This document shows, piece by piece, positions 8,108 through 15,273 of a stretch of DNA of 38,494 nucleotides. This DNA is from JAFGGG01 sp964638895 (lineage in GTDB: Bacteria; Spirochaetota; Spirochaetia; SZUA-6; RPPD01). The notes under the pieces are model-generated. The model saw only the letters and a program-made list of their open reading frames with translations. It did not search any database and was not told the DNA's origin. Each line of letters opens with the position of its first letter. Positions within the stretch are counted from its first letter, which is position 1. The translations under genes and the position numbers were made by a program. The DNA lies in NCBI GenBank assembly GCA_964638895.1, contig CAZWYY010000039.1, positions 1 to 38,494 of the forward strand, read 5' to 3'.

Positions 8108-8967
8108 GGGTGCCTGATTTTATCTATGCCCTCCTGCCCTTCAAAAACCCGCTTATGACACACGCGTTTATCGCGGGTATTTTGTCAAGCGTGTGTTTCG
8201 GGATCGTGGGAAGTTTCGTGGTGGTCAAACGCATCAGTTCCATCGCCGGCTCGATCGCGCATTCCTCCCTGGGCGGTATCGGGCTGGCGCTTTTCCTGCA
8301 GTACAACCTGGGTGTGCTGTGGTTTACTCCCCTTTTGGGCGGGCTGCTTTCGGCCGTGGTCTCGGCCCTGATAATCGGCCTGGTAAGCCTTTTCGCGGCC
8401 CAACGTGAAGACACGGTGATAGGCGTGGTGTGGGCCCTGGGTATGGCCGTAGGCCTGATCTTCGTCTCCCAGACCCAAAAATACAAAGACGCCATGAGTT
8501 ACCTGTTCGGCGACATCCTTTTTATCTCTTCTACGAATTTACTGATCATCGTGCTGCTTGACGCGGTGGTGATCAGCCTGTGCCTGATATTTTACAACAA
8601 ACTCATGGCCGTGAGTTTTGACCAGGAGTTTACAAAACTGAGGGGGGTGCGGGTTGAGCTGTATTACCTGCTATTATTGTTCCTCACAGCGCTGACGATC
8701 GTTCTGATGGCCACCATCGTGGGTATTCTCCTGGTCATTGCCCTGCTCACGCTGCCCCAGGCAATTGCCGCCATGTTTTCCAAAAAGCTGTGGCAGATGA
8801 TGATCGTTTCCACGCTGCTGTGCTTGGTGTTTACGCTTACCGGCCTCTGGCTGAGTTATATCTCCGACATGTACGCCGGACCCACCATCATCCTCTGCGC
8901 GGGTGGAGTATATCTTTTGGTATTGATTTTCAGGGCAATAAGGTTTAAATTTTATAGGTCCGCCTGA
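8104..8967 (+). CDS. znuB: Zinc/manganese ABC transporter permease
   Basis: Membrane subunit of the ABC-3 family, about 287 aa, with roughly eight hydrophobic helices beginning at HAFIAGILSSVCFGIVGSFVVVKR. The conserved N-terminal region SIAGSIAHSSLGGIGLALF and the late VGILLVIALLTLPQAIA are typical for ZnuB/MntB permeases. The best start is the TTG at 8104, whose last bases form the znuC stop and which has GAGGA upstream. A GTG at 8110 is an alternative that would shorten it by two residues. Confidence 0.88.
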   Translation: MRVPDFIYALLPFKNPLMTHAFIAGILSSVCFGIVGSFVVVKRISSIAGSIAHSSLGGIGLALFLQYNLGVLWFTPLLGGLLSAVVSALIIGLVSLFAAQREDTVIGVVWALGMAVGLIFVSQTQKYKDAMSYLFGDILFISSTNLLIIVLLDAVVISLCLIFYNKLMAVSFDQEFTKLRGVRVELYYLLLLFLTALTIVLMATIVGILLVIALLTLPQAIAAMFSKKLWQMMIVSTLLCLVFTLTGLWLSYISDMYAGPTIILCAGGVYLLVLIFRAIRFKFYRSA

Positions 8968-8982
8968 TGCCGAAAGGCGTCA
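8965..8982 (+). other. GNRA-loop hairpin at the end of znuB
   Basis: TGATGCC and GGCGTCA form a seven-pair stem (one G-U) closed by the tetraloop GAAA. It overlaps the znuB stop codon. There is no T-run behind it, so it is more likely an mRNA 3-prime stabiliser or a weak terminator than a strong intrinsic terminator. Confidence 0.4.
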
Positions 8983-9012
8983 TATTACCATAACAACAAG
9001 TTCAATTATTTT

Positions 9013-9032
9013 ATTAATGCGAATTAATGCGA
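9013..9032 (+). repeat. Perfect 10-base tandem duplication at a start codon
   Basis: ATTAATGCGA occurs twice back to back. Each copy carries an ATG (9017 and 9027), but only the second is in frame with the histidine phosphatase. A change in copy number would alter the leader and add out-of-frame starts. Confidence 0.6.
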
Positions 9033-9563
9033 ATAGGATTAATGAGGCACCTAAAGGTAGATTATGCCTACTCGTTCGCCGCCGATGCGGAAGGTTTTGA
9101 ACGGCAGGTCGGCGATTACGACCATGCCGGCGTAATCTACCGCAACGGAAAGCTGAAGGGAACCTGGGACATCTGTTATGCAAGCAGCATGAAACGCGCG
9201 CGCATAACCGCCTCATTGTTGTATAAAGGAAAGATCATCGCAACCGATTCTCTAAGGGAGGTTCCGGTAAAGGCCGTTTTTTGTACGCGCCTGCCGCTGC
9301 CGATAATGGGATGGTTTGTTTTGGCCCGCCTGGCCTGGCTCTTGCGGTGCAAAAGCCAGCCCGAGGGAATATCCCAATCACGCACACGTGCGCGGACATT
9401 CTTGCAGGCCGTAACCGAAACCAACCCGCCGCATACCAGTATACTGATGGTGTCTCACGGGTTTTTTATGTTGAATTTTCAAAGAGTATTAAAGGAACAC
9501 GGTTTTAAAGGCGGGCCGATTATGCGGCCGGGACACGCAAGGCTATATGTATATGAAAAATAA
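9027..9563 (+). CDS. Histidine phosphatase superfamily protein
   Basis: A 178-residue phosphoglycerate-mutase-like protein. The N-terminal strand and phosphohistidine motif read RIGLMRHLKV (His8), and the second catalytic His lies in ILMVSHGFFMLNFQ. The classical RHG motif is RHL here, a variation seen in divergent members. DICYASSMKRARITASLL is the usual substrate-pocket helix. The start at 9027 lacks a Shine-Dalgarno, but the strand before RH is needed for the fold. The end overlaps the next gene by 17 bases, so the two are probably co-translated. The substrate cannot be told. Confidence 0.7.
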   Translation: MRIGLMRHLKVDYAYSFAADAEGFERQVGDYDHAGVIYRNGKLKGTWDICYASSMKRARITASLLYKGKIIATDSLREVPVKAVFCTRLPLPIMGWFVLARLAWLLRCKSQPEGISQSRTRARTFLQAVTETNPPHTSILMVSHGFFMLNFQRVLKEHGFKGGPIMRPGHARLYVYEK

Positions 9564-10233
9564 CGGATCCGGAACCAAACGTACGCTGACGGCACTCATC
9601 ACGGTATGTCTCCTGACCACCGGACTATTCAGCTGGGGATTTCAGTCCGCCGCCACTATAATAATGCCAAACCCCGGGTTTATTCGTGATTTGGTGGAAC
9701 TCCCGTTCGATTCCTGTTACAATTTGTCGCAGTCATATAATGACTGCGGACCCTATAACTGCGCCATCGTGGTGCACGTGTTGACCGGGCGGGACATAGT
9801 TATAGATGATTTCGTCAAACAGATGGGATGGAGGCTGCCCAATAAGGTCACACTGCCCTGGGGTCTTGAAAGGTTATTGGGCAGGTACGGGATAAAGACC
9901 GAAGTGCCTTTTTTACTCTTTTTTTCCAGAGAACACCGCCTTGACTACCTGAAGGCCCAGCTTTCAAGGGGATGGCCTGTCATCCTCCTGGGTTTGAAAC
10001 AGGGTATCGGCCATTATTTAACTCTTTTAGGATATGGGGACAACGGGTTTTATGTATACGATTCCTGGTATTCCAGAAATCCGCTTTTGCCCGGGGCCCA
10101 CACGTATGACGATAATGGGGCGCTTCCCGGTAATCTTACCATGTCCGAGGATGAGATTATCAGCTTCTGGAAGGGCAGTGAAAATTTTCTCTTTTTCCCC
10201 TGGTACGCCCTGGTGGCCGAAGCAGGCCGCTAA
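9547..10233 (+). CDS. Exported C39-like cysteine peptidase family protein
   Basis: A 228-residue protein with an N-terminal hydrophobic signal or anchor (TLTALITVCLLTTGLFSWG). The papain-like C39 triad is readable: YNDCGPYNCA with Cys67, IGHYLTLLGY with His156, and YVYDSWYS with Asp172. C39-like proteins outside bacteriocin exporters are usually extracytoplasmic peptidases of unknown substrate. Translation may start at 9547 or at the ATG two codons later. It overlaps the phosphatase gene upstream and shares a four-base CTAA stop overlap with the convergent HtrA gene. Confidence 0.7.
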   Translation: MYMKNNGSGTKRTLTALITVCLLTTGLFSWGFQSAATIIMPNPGFIRDLVELPFDSCYNLSQSYNDCGPYNCAIVVHVLTGRDIVIDDFVKQMGWRLPNKVTLPWGLERLLGRYGIKTEVPFLLFFSREHRLDYLKAQLSRGWPVILLGLKQGIGHYLTLLGYGDNGFYVYDSWYSRNPLLPGAHTYDDNGALPGNLTMSEDEIISFWKGSENFLFFPWYALVAEAGR

Positions 10234-11249
10234 TGTCTTTCAGGCGTAATGCGTACCTCATTTTGCCGGTTTCCGCGTATTATTTTTAAGGTTAACGAAT
10301 TCCCGGGGGTCCAGCGCGCCAGAAAGCGGTGAATATCGTCCACCGAGGTAACCTCGTAATCGTTCAGCCCGTACACAAAGTCACCGGGAACCAGGCCCGC
10401 CGCGGCCGCCGGGCCGTTTTTCTCTATGGAAATAATCTCCACAATATTTTTTGCCTTGAGTTTAAGCAGATGCTGCAGGTAACGGCTGATGGGGCGCGTT
10501 TGGGCGGCGATTCCCAGGTACCCCCTGCTGACATGACCGTGGGAAATAAGCTCGCCGGCAACCCATTTCGCGGTATTTACGGGAATCGCAAAACTGATTC
10601 CCTGCGCCATGAAAATTATTGCTGTATTTATGCCTATCACCCTGCCCAGGCTGTCTACCAGCGGACCGCCGGAGTTGCCGGGATTCAGGGCCACATCGGT
10701 CTGGATCACATCATCAATCAATATTCCATCCTGCATGCGCAGCGAGCGCCCCAGCGCCGAGATCACGCCTACGGACACCGTACTTTGAAAGCCCAGGGGG
10801 TTGCCGATGGCAATGGCCATCTGGCCTACACACAGGTCATCCGAGGTACCAAGAGCGGCGAAGGGCAGCCCGTCTAATGTGGCATGGATCACGGCCAGTT
10901 CGGTGGAGGGGTCCCTGCCCACAATACGGGCCTTGTTGGTCCGGCCGTCCGTAAGCATAACCTCGATGTCCGTCGCATGCTCCACCACATGGTTATTGGT
11001 CAGAATGAACGCGTCGGGAGTAATGATGACACCGGAACCGGCGCCTTCTCCTCGTGAGAACCTGCCGTCCGCGCGGATCTTGATGGATACCACGGCCGGC
11101 CCCACCTTCTCTACCACTCCCACCACCGTTTTAGAATACGCGTCAAGTAGTTTTCCGTCTCTGCCCGAGTTTCCGGAAGCCGGAAGGCCGGCATACGAGC
11201 CGGCGGGCGTGTCGTCTAAAATATACCCCGGCCGGTTTTCATTTTTCAT
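10230..11249 (-). CDS. HtrA/DegP-type serine protease with one PDZ domain
   Basis: A 339-residue trypsin-like protease of the HtrA family. The protease domain spans about 50-230 and a PDZ domain about 240-335 (YLGIAAQ, GPAAAAGLVPGDFVYGLNDYEV). His87 lies in LTNNHVVEH and the nucleophile Ser193 in NPGNSGGPL. The position of the catalytic Asp is Glu117 in DPSTELAVI (codon GAA). No signal peptide or N-terminal membrane helix is visible, so unlike DegP/DegS it appears cytoplasmic unless exported another way. AAGGAG lies about ten bases before the ATG. It is divergent from the NTPase cluster, with 71 bases between. Confidence 0.85.
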   Translation of the reverse strand: MKNENRPGYILDDTPAGSYAGLPASGNSGRDGKLLDAYSKTVVGVVEKVGPAVVSIKIRADGRFSRGEGAGSGVIITPDAFILTNNHVVEHATDIEVMLTDGRTNKARIVGRDPSTELAVIHATLDGLPFAALGTSDDLCVGQMAIAIGNPLGFQSTVSVGVISALGRSLRMQDGILIDDVIQTDVALNPGNSGGPLVDSLGRVIGINTAIIFMAQGISFAIPVNTAKWVAGELISHGHVSRGYLGIAAQTRPISRYLQHLLKLKAKNIVEIISIEKNGPAAAAGLVPGDFVYGLNDYEVTSVDDIHRFLARWTPGNSLTLKIIRGNRQNEVRITPERH

Positions 11250-11301
11250 CAGGTTTCACTCCTTGTTTTATAATATACTACTTTTTTTCCCACATAATCT
11301 G

Positions 11302-11310
11302 TGCTATATT
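11302..11310 (+). promoter_or_regulatory. Extended -10 promoter for the NTPase/cyclase cluster
   Basis: TGCTATATT is an extended -10 element with no recognisable -35. The expected transcription start (about 11317) is only a few bases before the ATG at 11321, and no Shine-Dalgarno is present, so the message may be nearly leaderless. Confidence 0.45.
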
Positions 11311-11320
11311 AAAAACAGTT

Positions 11321-13333
11321 ATGAAACTGATTCCTTCTAATCCCTACATCGTGGGGAATCCCATCAAAACAAAAGAAATGTTTTTCGGCCGTGAGGATGA
11401 CTTCCAGTTTGTCACCCGCAAGATTGCCGCGGGAACCGCCAACCAGATTGTTGTTTTTTGTGGCGAAAGGCGTTCCGGAAAAACATCCATCCTTTTTCAA
11501 ATTCTCAACGGCAGGCTGGGCCAGACCTTCCTCCCCGTACTGATCGATATGCAGATCCTTGCGGGTATAAAGACGGACCTGGAATTCTTTAAGACGATTA
11601 TCAAGGTGGCCTGTTCCACCCTGAAGCTGCCGGGCATCGATCTTGATCGGATAGCGGGAAAAGCCGGGAACTCCTCGGTGGAGCATTATTTTGAGGCTTT
11701 TTTATTTTTTGTCAAAAAAGAGTATCCCAAAAAAATCGTACTCTTTCTCCTGGATGAATATGAACTCATAGAGGCCAAGATCAGGGACGGATCGCTGAGT
11801 GAAAGTGTAATCCAGTACCTGGCCGGGGTATTGGAAAGCAGCTACCGCATCTCGTTTATTTTTACGGGTTCAACCAACCTGGAGAACCGTAAGGAGGAGT
11901 TTTGGCGAATCCTGTTGGGAAAATCCATATACAGAAAAATCTCTTACCTGTCCGCCAATGATACCCGCCGCCTTATCTCCGAACCCCTGCGCGAGTACCT
12001 TGAGTACGATGAAGAGGTGCTTTCCGTAATCTACCGGCTTACGGGCGGTCACCCATTCTATACACAGGTTATCTGCCAGAACATGGTTGACCTGCTGATC
12101 GAGGATGAGCGCAATAATCCCTCACTCCACGATCTGGAGGGGGTTGTCAAGGATATTATCGCCAACCCGCTGCCCCAGATGATCTACTCATGGAACAACC
12201 TTTCCGACTGGAGCCGCCTGATTCTTTCCTCCATGGGGGGTCTGATTAAAAAGGCCGAGGATTGGACCGCGGACGAAAGCGTGTACCGGTTCCTGTTGCA
12301 GACCAAGGTAAGGATGCCCTTTAAACGCGAGAGAATAAATATCCTGCTTGAGGAGGCCTACCAGAAGGAGTTTCTGGAAAAGAATGAGGAAGAAAAATAC
12401 AGGTTCAAAATCGATCTGTTTCGCCGCTGGATTAAAAAAGAGCATTCCATCTGGAAGACCGTTAAGGAAGTAAAGCTTGAATTAAAAAAACCGCTCTCCG
12501 CCTTTATCCCCTGGGCCGCCGTGTCGGCGGTTGTAATTTTTCTGGTTTTTTTTCTTTTCTTTGCGCTTCCCCAATGGTTCGGCGTACGGCCCCTGGGCGG
12601 TATTGTCGAGGCCCTGCTGCATCAGGTGGATAATGTTCGGATCAAATCAAACCGCGCCCCTTTCAAGGTGACCATCGACGGGACCAGAACATTCTCCAGT
12701 GAGGGGCTTGACGATGCTTACGTGATCACCATACCTTCCCTGGGTATAGGGGAACATCTGTTCGAATTTACTCATGCCGCAAGCGGCGTAAGTTTTACAA
12801 AAAAAATAAACGTCACCGCGGAGACCACCTACATACCGGTGTTTTTTAACGAGTCCGGGAGCAAGGCCGGCAATGAAGCGCCGGGCCGGGAGGTGGCCCA
12901 GGCCGGTCAGGTGGGATCGCTCTTTATTTCCAGTACACCGCAGGGCGCAACCATTCTGATAGACGGGGTGGTAGGCAATCTTACCCCGCAGCTTATACGG
13001 GACCTCCCTGTGGGCGAACATGTTATCGGTGTGTCCCATGAGGGTTTTAAAACGGAATACATTAAAGTCCGCATAGAAAAAAACAAAATTATTGAGAAAA
13101 ACGTCGCGCTTACAGCCACCTTCGGCAGTCTGGTACTGGATGTCAGGCCTACGGCTAAAATCTATCTGGACGGTGAGTATTTAACAGATACGCCGTACGC
13201 CAAACCCCTGACTGTGAGAACCGGGAAACACATATTACGCATCGAAAACGAATCCCTGAAGGTAAAGAAAAGTATTCCTATTGTGGTAAATCAAGGTGAG
13301 GTAATTTCCATAAAGGAGGATTTAACCAGATGA
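11321..13333 (+). CDS. Membrane-anchored AAA/STAND-like NTPase with two PEGA domains
   Basis: A 670-residue protein. The cytoplasmic part starts with FFGREDDF (21-28), then Walker A GERRSGKT (48-55) and Walker B VLFLLDEYE (140-148), with a sensor-like FTGSTN (181-186). A winged-helix-like segment (about 290-375) ends with LFRRW. One membrane helix at about 397-416 is followed by an extracytoplasmic portion with a beta-rich linker and two PEGA domains (about 532-600 with SLFISSTPQGATILIDG; 602-668 with SLVLDVRPTAKIYLDG). PEGA domains are surface or peptidoglycan-proximal folds. First gene of a four-gene operon; its stop overlaps the next start as ATGA. I infer a transducer linking envelope status to an intracellular NTPase. 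Confidence 0.8.
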   Translation: MKLIPSNPYIVGNPIKTKEMFFGREDDFQFVTRKIAAGTANQIVVFCGERRSGKTSILFQILNGRLGQTFLPVLIDMQILAGIKTDLEFFKTIIKVACSTLKLPGIDLDRIAGKAGNSSVEHYFEAFLFFVKKEYPKKIVLFLLDEYELIEAKIRDGSLSESVIQYLAGVLESSYRISFIFTGSTNLENRKEEFWRILLGKSIYRKISYLSANDTRRLISEPLREYLEYDEEVLSVIYRLTGGHPFYTQVICQNMVDLLIEDERNNPSLHDLEGVVKDIIANPLPQMIYSWNNLSDWSRLILSSMGGLIKKAEDWTADESVYRFLLQTKVRMPFKRERINILLEEAYQKEFLEKNEEEKYRFKIDLFRRWIKKEHSIWKTVKEVKLELKKPLSAFIPWAAVSAVVIFLVFFLFFALPQWFGVRPLGGIVEALLHQVDNVRIKSNRAPFKVTIDGTRTFSSEGLDDAYVITIPSLGIGEHLFEFTHAASGVSFTKKINVTAETTYIPVFFNESGSKAGNEAPGREVAQAGQVGSLFISSTPQGATILIDGVVGNLTPQLIRDLPVGEHVIGVSHEGFKTEYIKVRIEKNKIIEKNVALTATFGSLVLDVRPTAKIYLDGEYLTDTPYAKPLTVRTGKHILRIENESLKVKKSIPIVVNQGEVISIKEDLTR

Positions 13334-14262
13334 AATCGGGGATAACAGCCTTGCTGTTCCTGAGTGCGCTGATGTATGCGGTATGGGCCGTTGATCCGCA
13401 GGAGCCCGGTGCGAATCAACCAACCGGGCAGGAACAACGGAGCGAGGCGGAAATACGGCTTGAAAACGCCCAGAAGCTGTACGCGGACGGAAAATACCAG
13501 GAGTGCGCCGCATTAACAGACAAGAGCATCACCGCCATTGAGCAAAACCAGCTTCCGGCCGGAGGCAGCATCCTGGCCTCCTTTTATATCCTGAAATCCT
13601 TTACGGTATACGCGTTCCGGGAGCCGGGTTACCAGGATATGATTGAAAAGCTTCTGCGAAAGGCCATCCAAACCAATATACATTATGAGTTTCAAGACAC
13701 CAGGGTGGTTCCCTTATATATCCTGGAACAGTGGAGGAGAATAAAAACCGCATACCTGGCGCAGTTTATGAAAACCACCCGCAGAAACAGTATCGGTATT
13801 TTCGGCAGCCTGATCTTGCAGCCCTCGGTGCTGAAGAACCCCGCGATAATCCAACCCGGCATTCATTACGCCTTTAACCTGAGTGAGTCGTGGGCGCTGT
13901 GGCTTGATATGGTGATTCCCACCCAACTCCCGTTGTTGGATTCGATCCAGGGCACCATAGGCGCAACCTGGTTCCCCACGTTTAATGTGGAAACCATCTG
14001 CCTGGGACTCTCCGCGGCCTACGCCTTCAGGCTTGAGCATTACGAGAACTATATGCATTCCATCCTGTTTGAAGGGTACGGCGAGATTATTTTTCGTTCG
14101 GGGCTGGGGATCGGGGCCAGCGTGGAACTTATGCGCTTTGACCTGCTGTTCGGCACAGAGGCAATGGAGCTTCCGGAATACGGGTATGTGGATCTTTTTC
14201 CCAACTCCTTCCTGCGCCTGGCGTTTGCCAATCTGCATATTTACGCATTTTATACATTTTAG
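13330..14262 (+). CDS. Exported protein: TPR-like N-terminus and barrel-like C-terminus
   Basis: A 310-residue protein with a signal peptide (MKSGITALLFLSALMYAVWA, cleavage near residue 20). Residues about 38-125 are helical, TPR-like (AEIRLENAQKLYADGKYQECAAL). From about 155 the sequence becomes alternating aromatic/polar strands (GIHYAFNLSESWALWLDMV, LGLSAAYAFRLEHYENY) and ends in LHIYAFYTF. A terminal Phe preceded by alternating aromatics is the usual outer-membrane beta-barrel signal. It sits between two NTPase genes, so I infer it is the outer-membrane or periplasmic partner of the PEGA-bearing NTPase. No specific family is recognised. Confidence 0.65.
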   Translation: MKSGITALLFLSALMYAVWAVDPQEPGANQPTGQEQRSEAEIRLENAQKLYADGKYQECAALTDKSITAIEQNQLPAGGSILASFYILKSFTVYAFREPGYQDMIEKLLRKAIQTNIHYEFQDTRVVPLYILEQWRRIKTAYLAQFMKTTRRNSIGIFGSLILQPSVLKNPAIIQPGIHYAFNLSESWALWLDMVIPTQLPLLDSIQGTIGATWFPTFNVETICLGLSAAYAFRLEHYENYMHSILFEGYGEIIFRSGLGIGASVELMRFDLLFGTEAMELPEYGYVDLFPNSFLRLAFANLHIYAFYTF

Positions 14263-14273
14263 GAGAGAAGATT

Positions 14274-15269
14274 ATGCTTGAACCGGAAAAACCGGTTGAA
14301 AACCCGGATGATTTTTACGGACGCGCCACCCTGGTGCGCAGGGTATTTTCCAGAATAGGCGCGGACAGGCCCCAGTCCGTGGCCGTTATCGGGGGCAGGA
14401 AAATAGGCAAAACATCGCTGTTAAACCAGATCAACAATGCGCGGGTCAGGGATTCGTACCTTCCGGACGGGGAAAATTTCATTTTTACAATGGTAAGCCT
14501 GAAAAATGAGAACTATGCGGACGCGGAAGGTTTCCTTAAGGCCGTGTACACGCGGCTCGCGGATGACGGCTCAGATCCTGCCAACTATTACAACGCCATG
14601 CAGAAGATTGTGGAAACAACCCACAATTCCGGAAAGAAACTTATTTTTTTGCTGGATGATTTTCATTACATCACCCGCAATCATAATTTTCCGCTGGAGT
14701 TTTTTTCTTTTCTGCGCTCCCTGGCGAATAATTATAACCTGGCCTATGTAACGACCTCGTATCTTGAGCTGCAGAAATTATGCGTGGTCAAGGATATTGA
14801 AGAGTCGCCCTTTTTTAATATTTTTACCAACCTGGCATTGGGACTGTTATCTTTTGAAAACGGGGTTAAACTATGTATGGATCTTACGGGCTGGGAGGAA
14901 GAGGCGGCCGCCGGGCTGGTAAAATGGTGCGGACCGCTTCCGTACACTATCAAAATCGCCGTAAAAAAATTCTTGCAGGAATCCCGCCCCGCAACGGGTG
15001 ATTACGAAAAATCGGTACTCCCTGAATTAACCGCCTACTTTGAGGAGATTGTTTCCATTCTGCCCAAGGACGCCTTTAAACCCTTAAGGGAGCTTGCCAA
15101 GGGCAAAGCACCGGACCCCAGGGATATTCACCTGCTGCAGCCGCTCATCAGGCAGAGCTTTCTTTCCGAAAACTCCGAAGAGCTGGATTTCTTTTCAACC
15201 GCGTTCAAACTGTTCACCCTGAAACAGCTATCCCCCTCCCTGCTTACGGGAGGGGGCAGGGGATTTTAA
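14274..15269 (+). CDS. Soluble AAA/STAND-like NTPase
   Basis: A 331-residue P-loop NTPase without membrane segments. The family entry motif FYGRATLVRRVFSRI (14-28) precedes Walker A GGRKIGKT (40-47); Walker B is LIFLLDDFHY (123-132). EFFSFLRSLANNYNLAYVTT and EESPFFNIFT are nearly the same in the NTPase half of the next gene, so the two are paralogues, probably from tandem duplication. It starts 11 bases after the previous gene with AGGAG upstream. The last residues (SPSLLTGGGRGF) are encoded by a GC-rich palindrome, suggesting that a repeat element replaced the original C-terminus. Confidence 0.75.
   Translation: MLEPEKPVENPDDFYGRATLVRRVFSRIGADRPQSVAVIGGRKIGKTSLLNQINNARVRDSYLPDGENFIFTMVSLKNENYADAEGFLKAVYTRLADDGSDPANYYNAMQKIVETTHNSGKKLIFLLDDFHYITRNHNFPLEFFSFLRSLANNYNLAYVTTSYLELQKLCVVKDIEESPFFNIFTNLALGLLSFENGVKLCMDLTGWEEEAAAGLVKWCGPLPYTIKIAVKKFLQESRPATGDYEKSVLPELTAYFEEIVSILPKDAFKPLRELAKGKAPDPRDIHLLQPLIRQSFLSENSEELDFFSTAFKLFTLKQLSPSLLTGGGRGF
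15232..15256 (+). repeat. GC-rich palindrome at the 3-prime end of the soluble NTPase gene
   Basis: CCCCCTCCC and GGGAGGGGG pair perfectly over nine bases around the loop TGCTTAC. The element is inside the coding region, 17 bases before the cyclase-NTPase start. It looks like a dispersed palindromic repeat and could affect relative expression of the two genes. Confidence 0.6.
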
Positions 15270-15273
15270 GATC

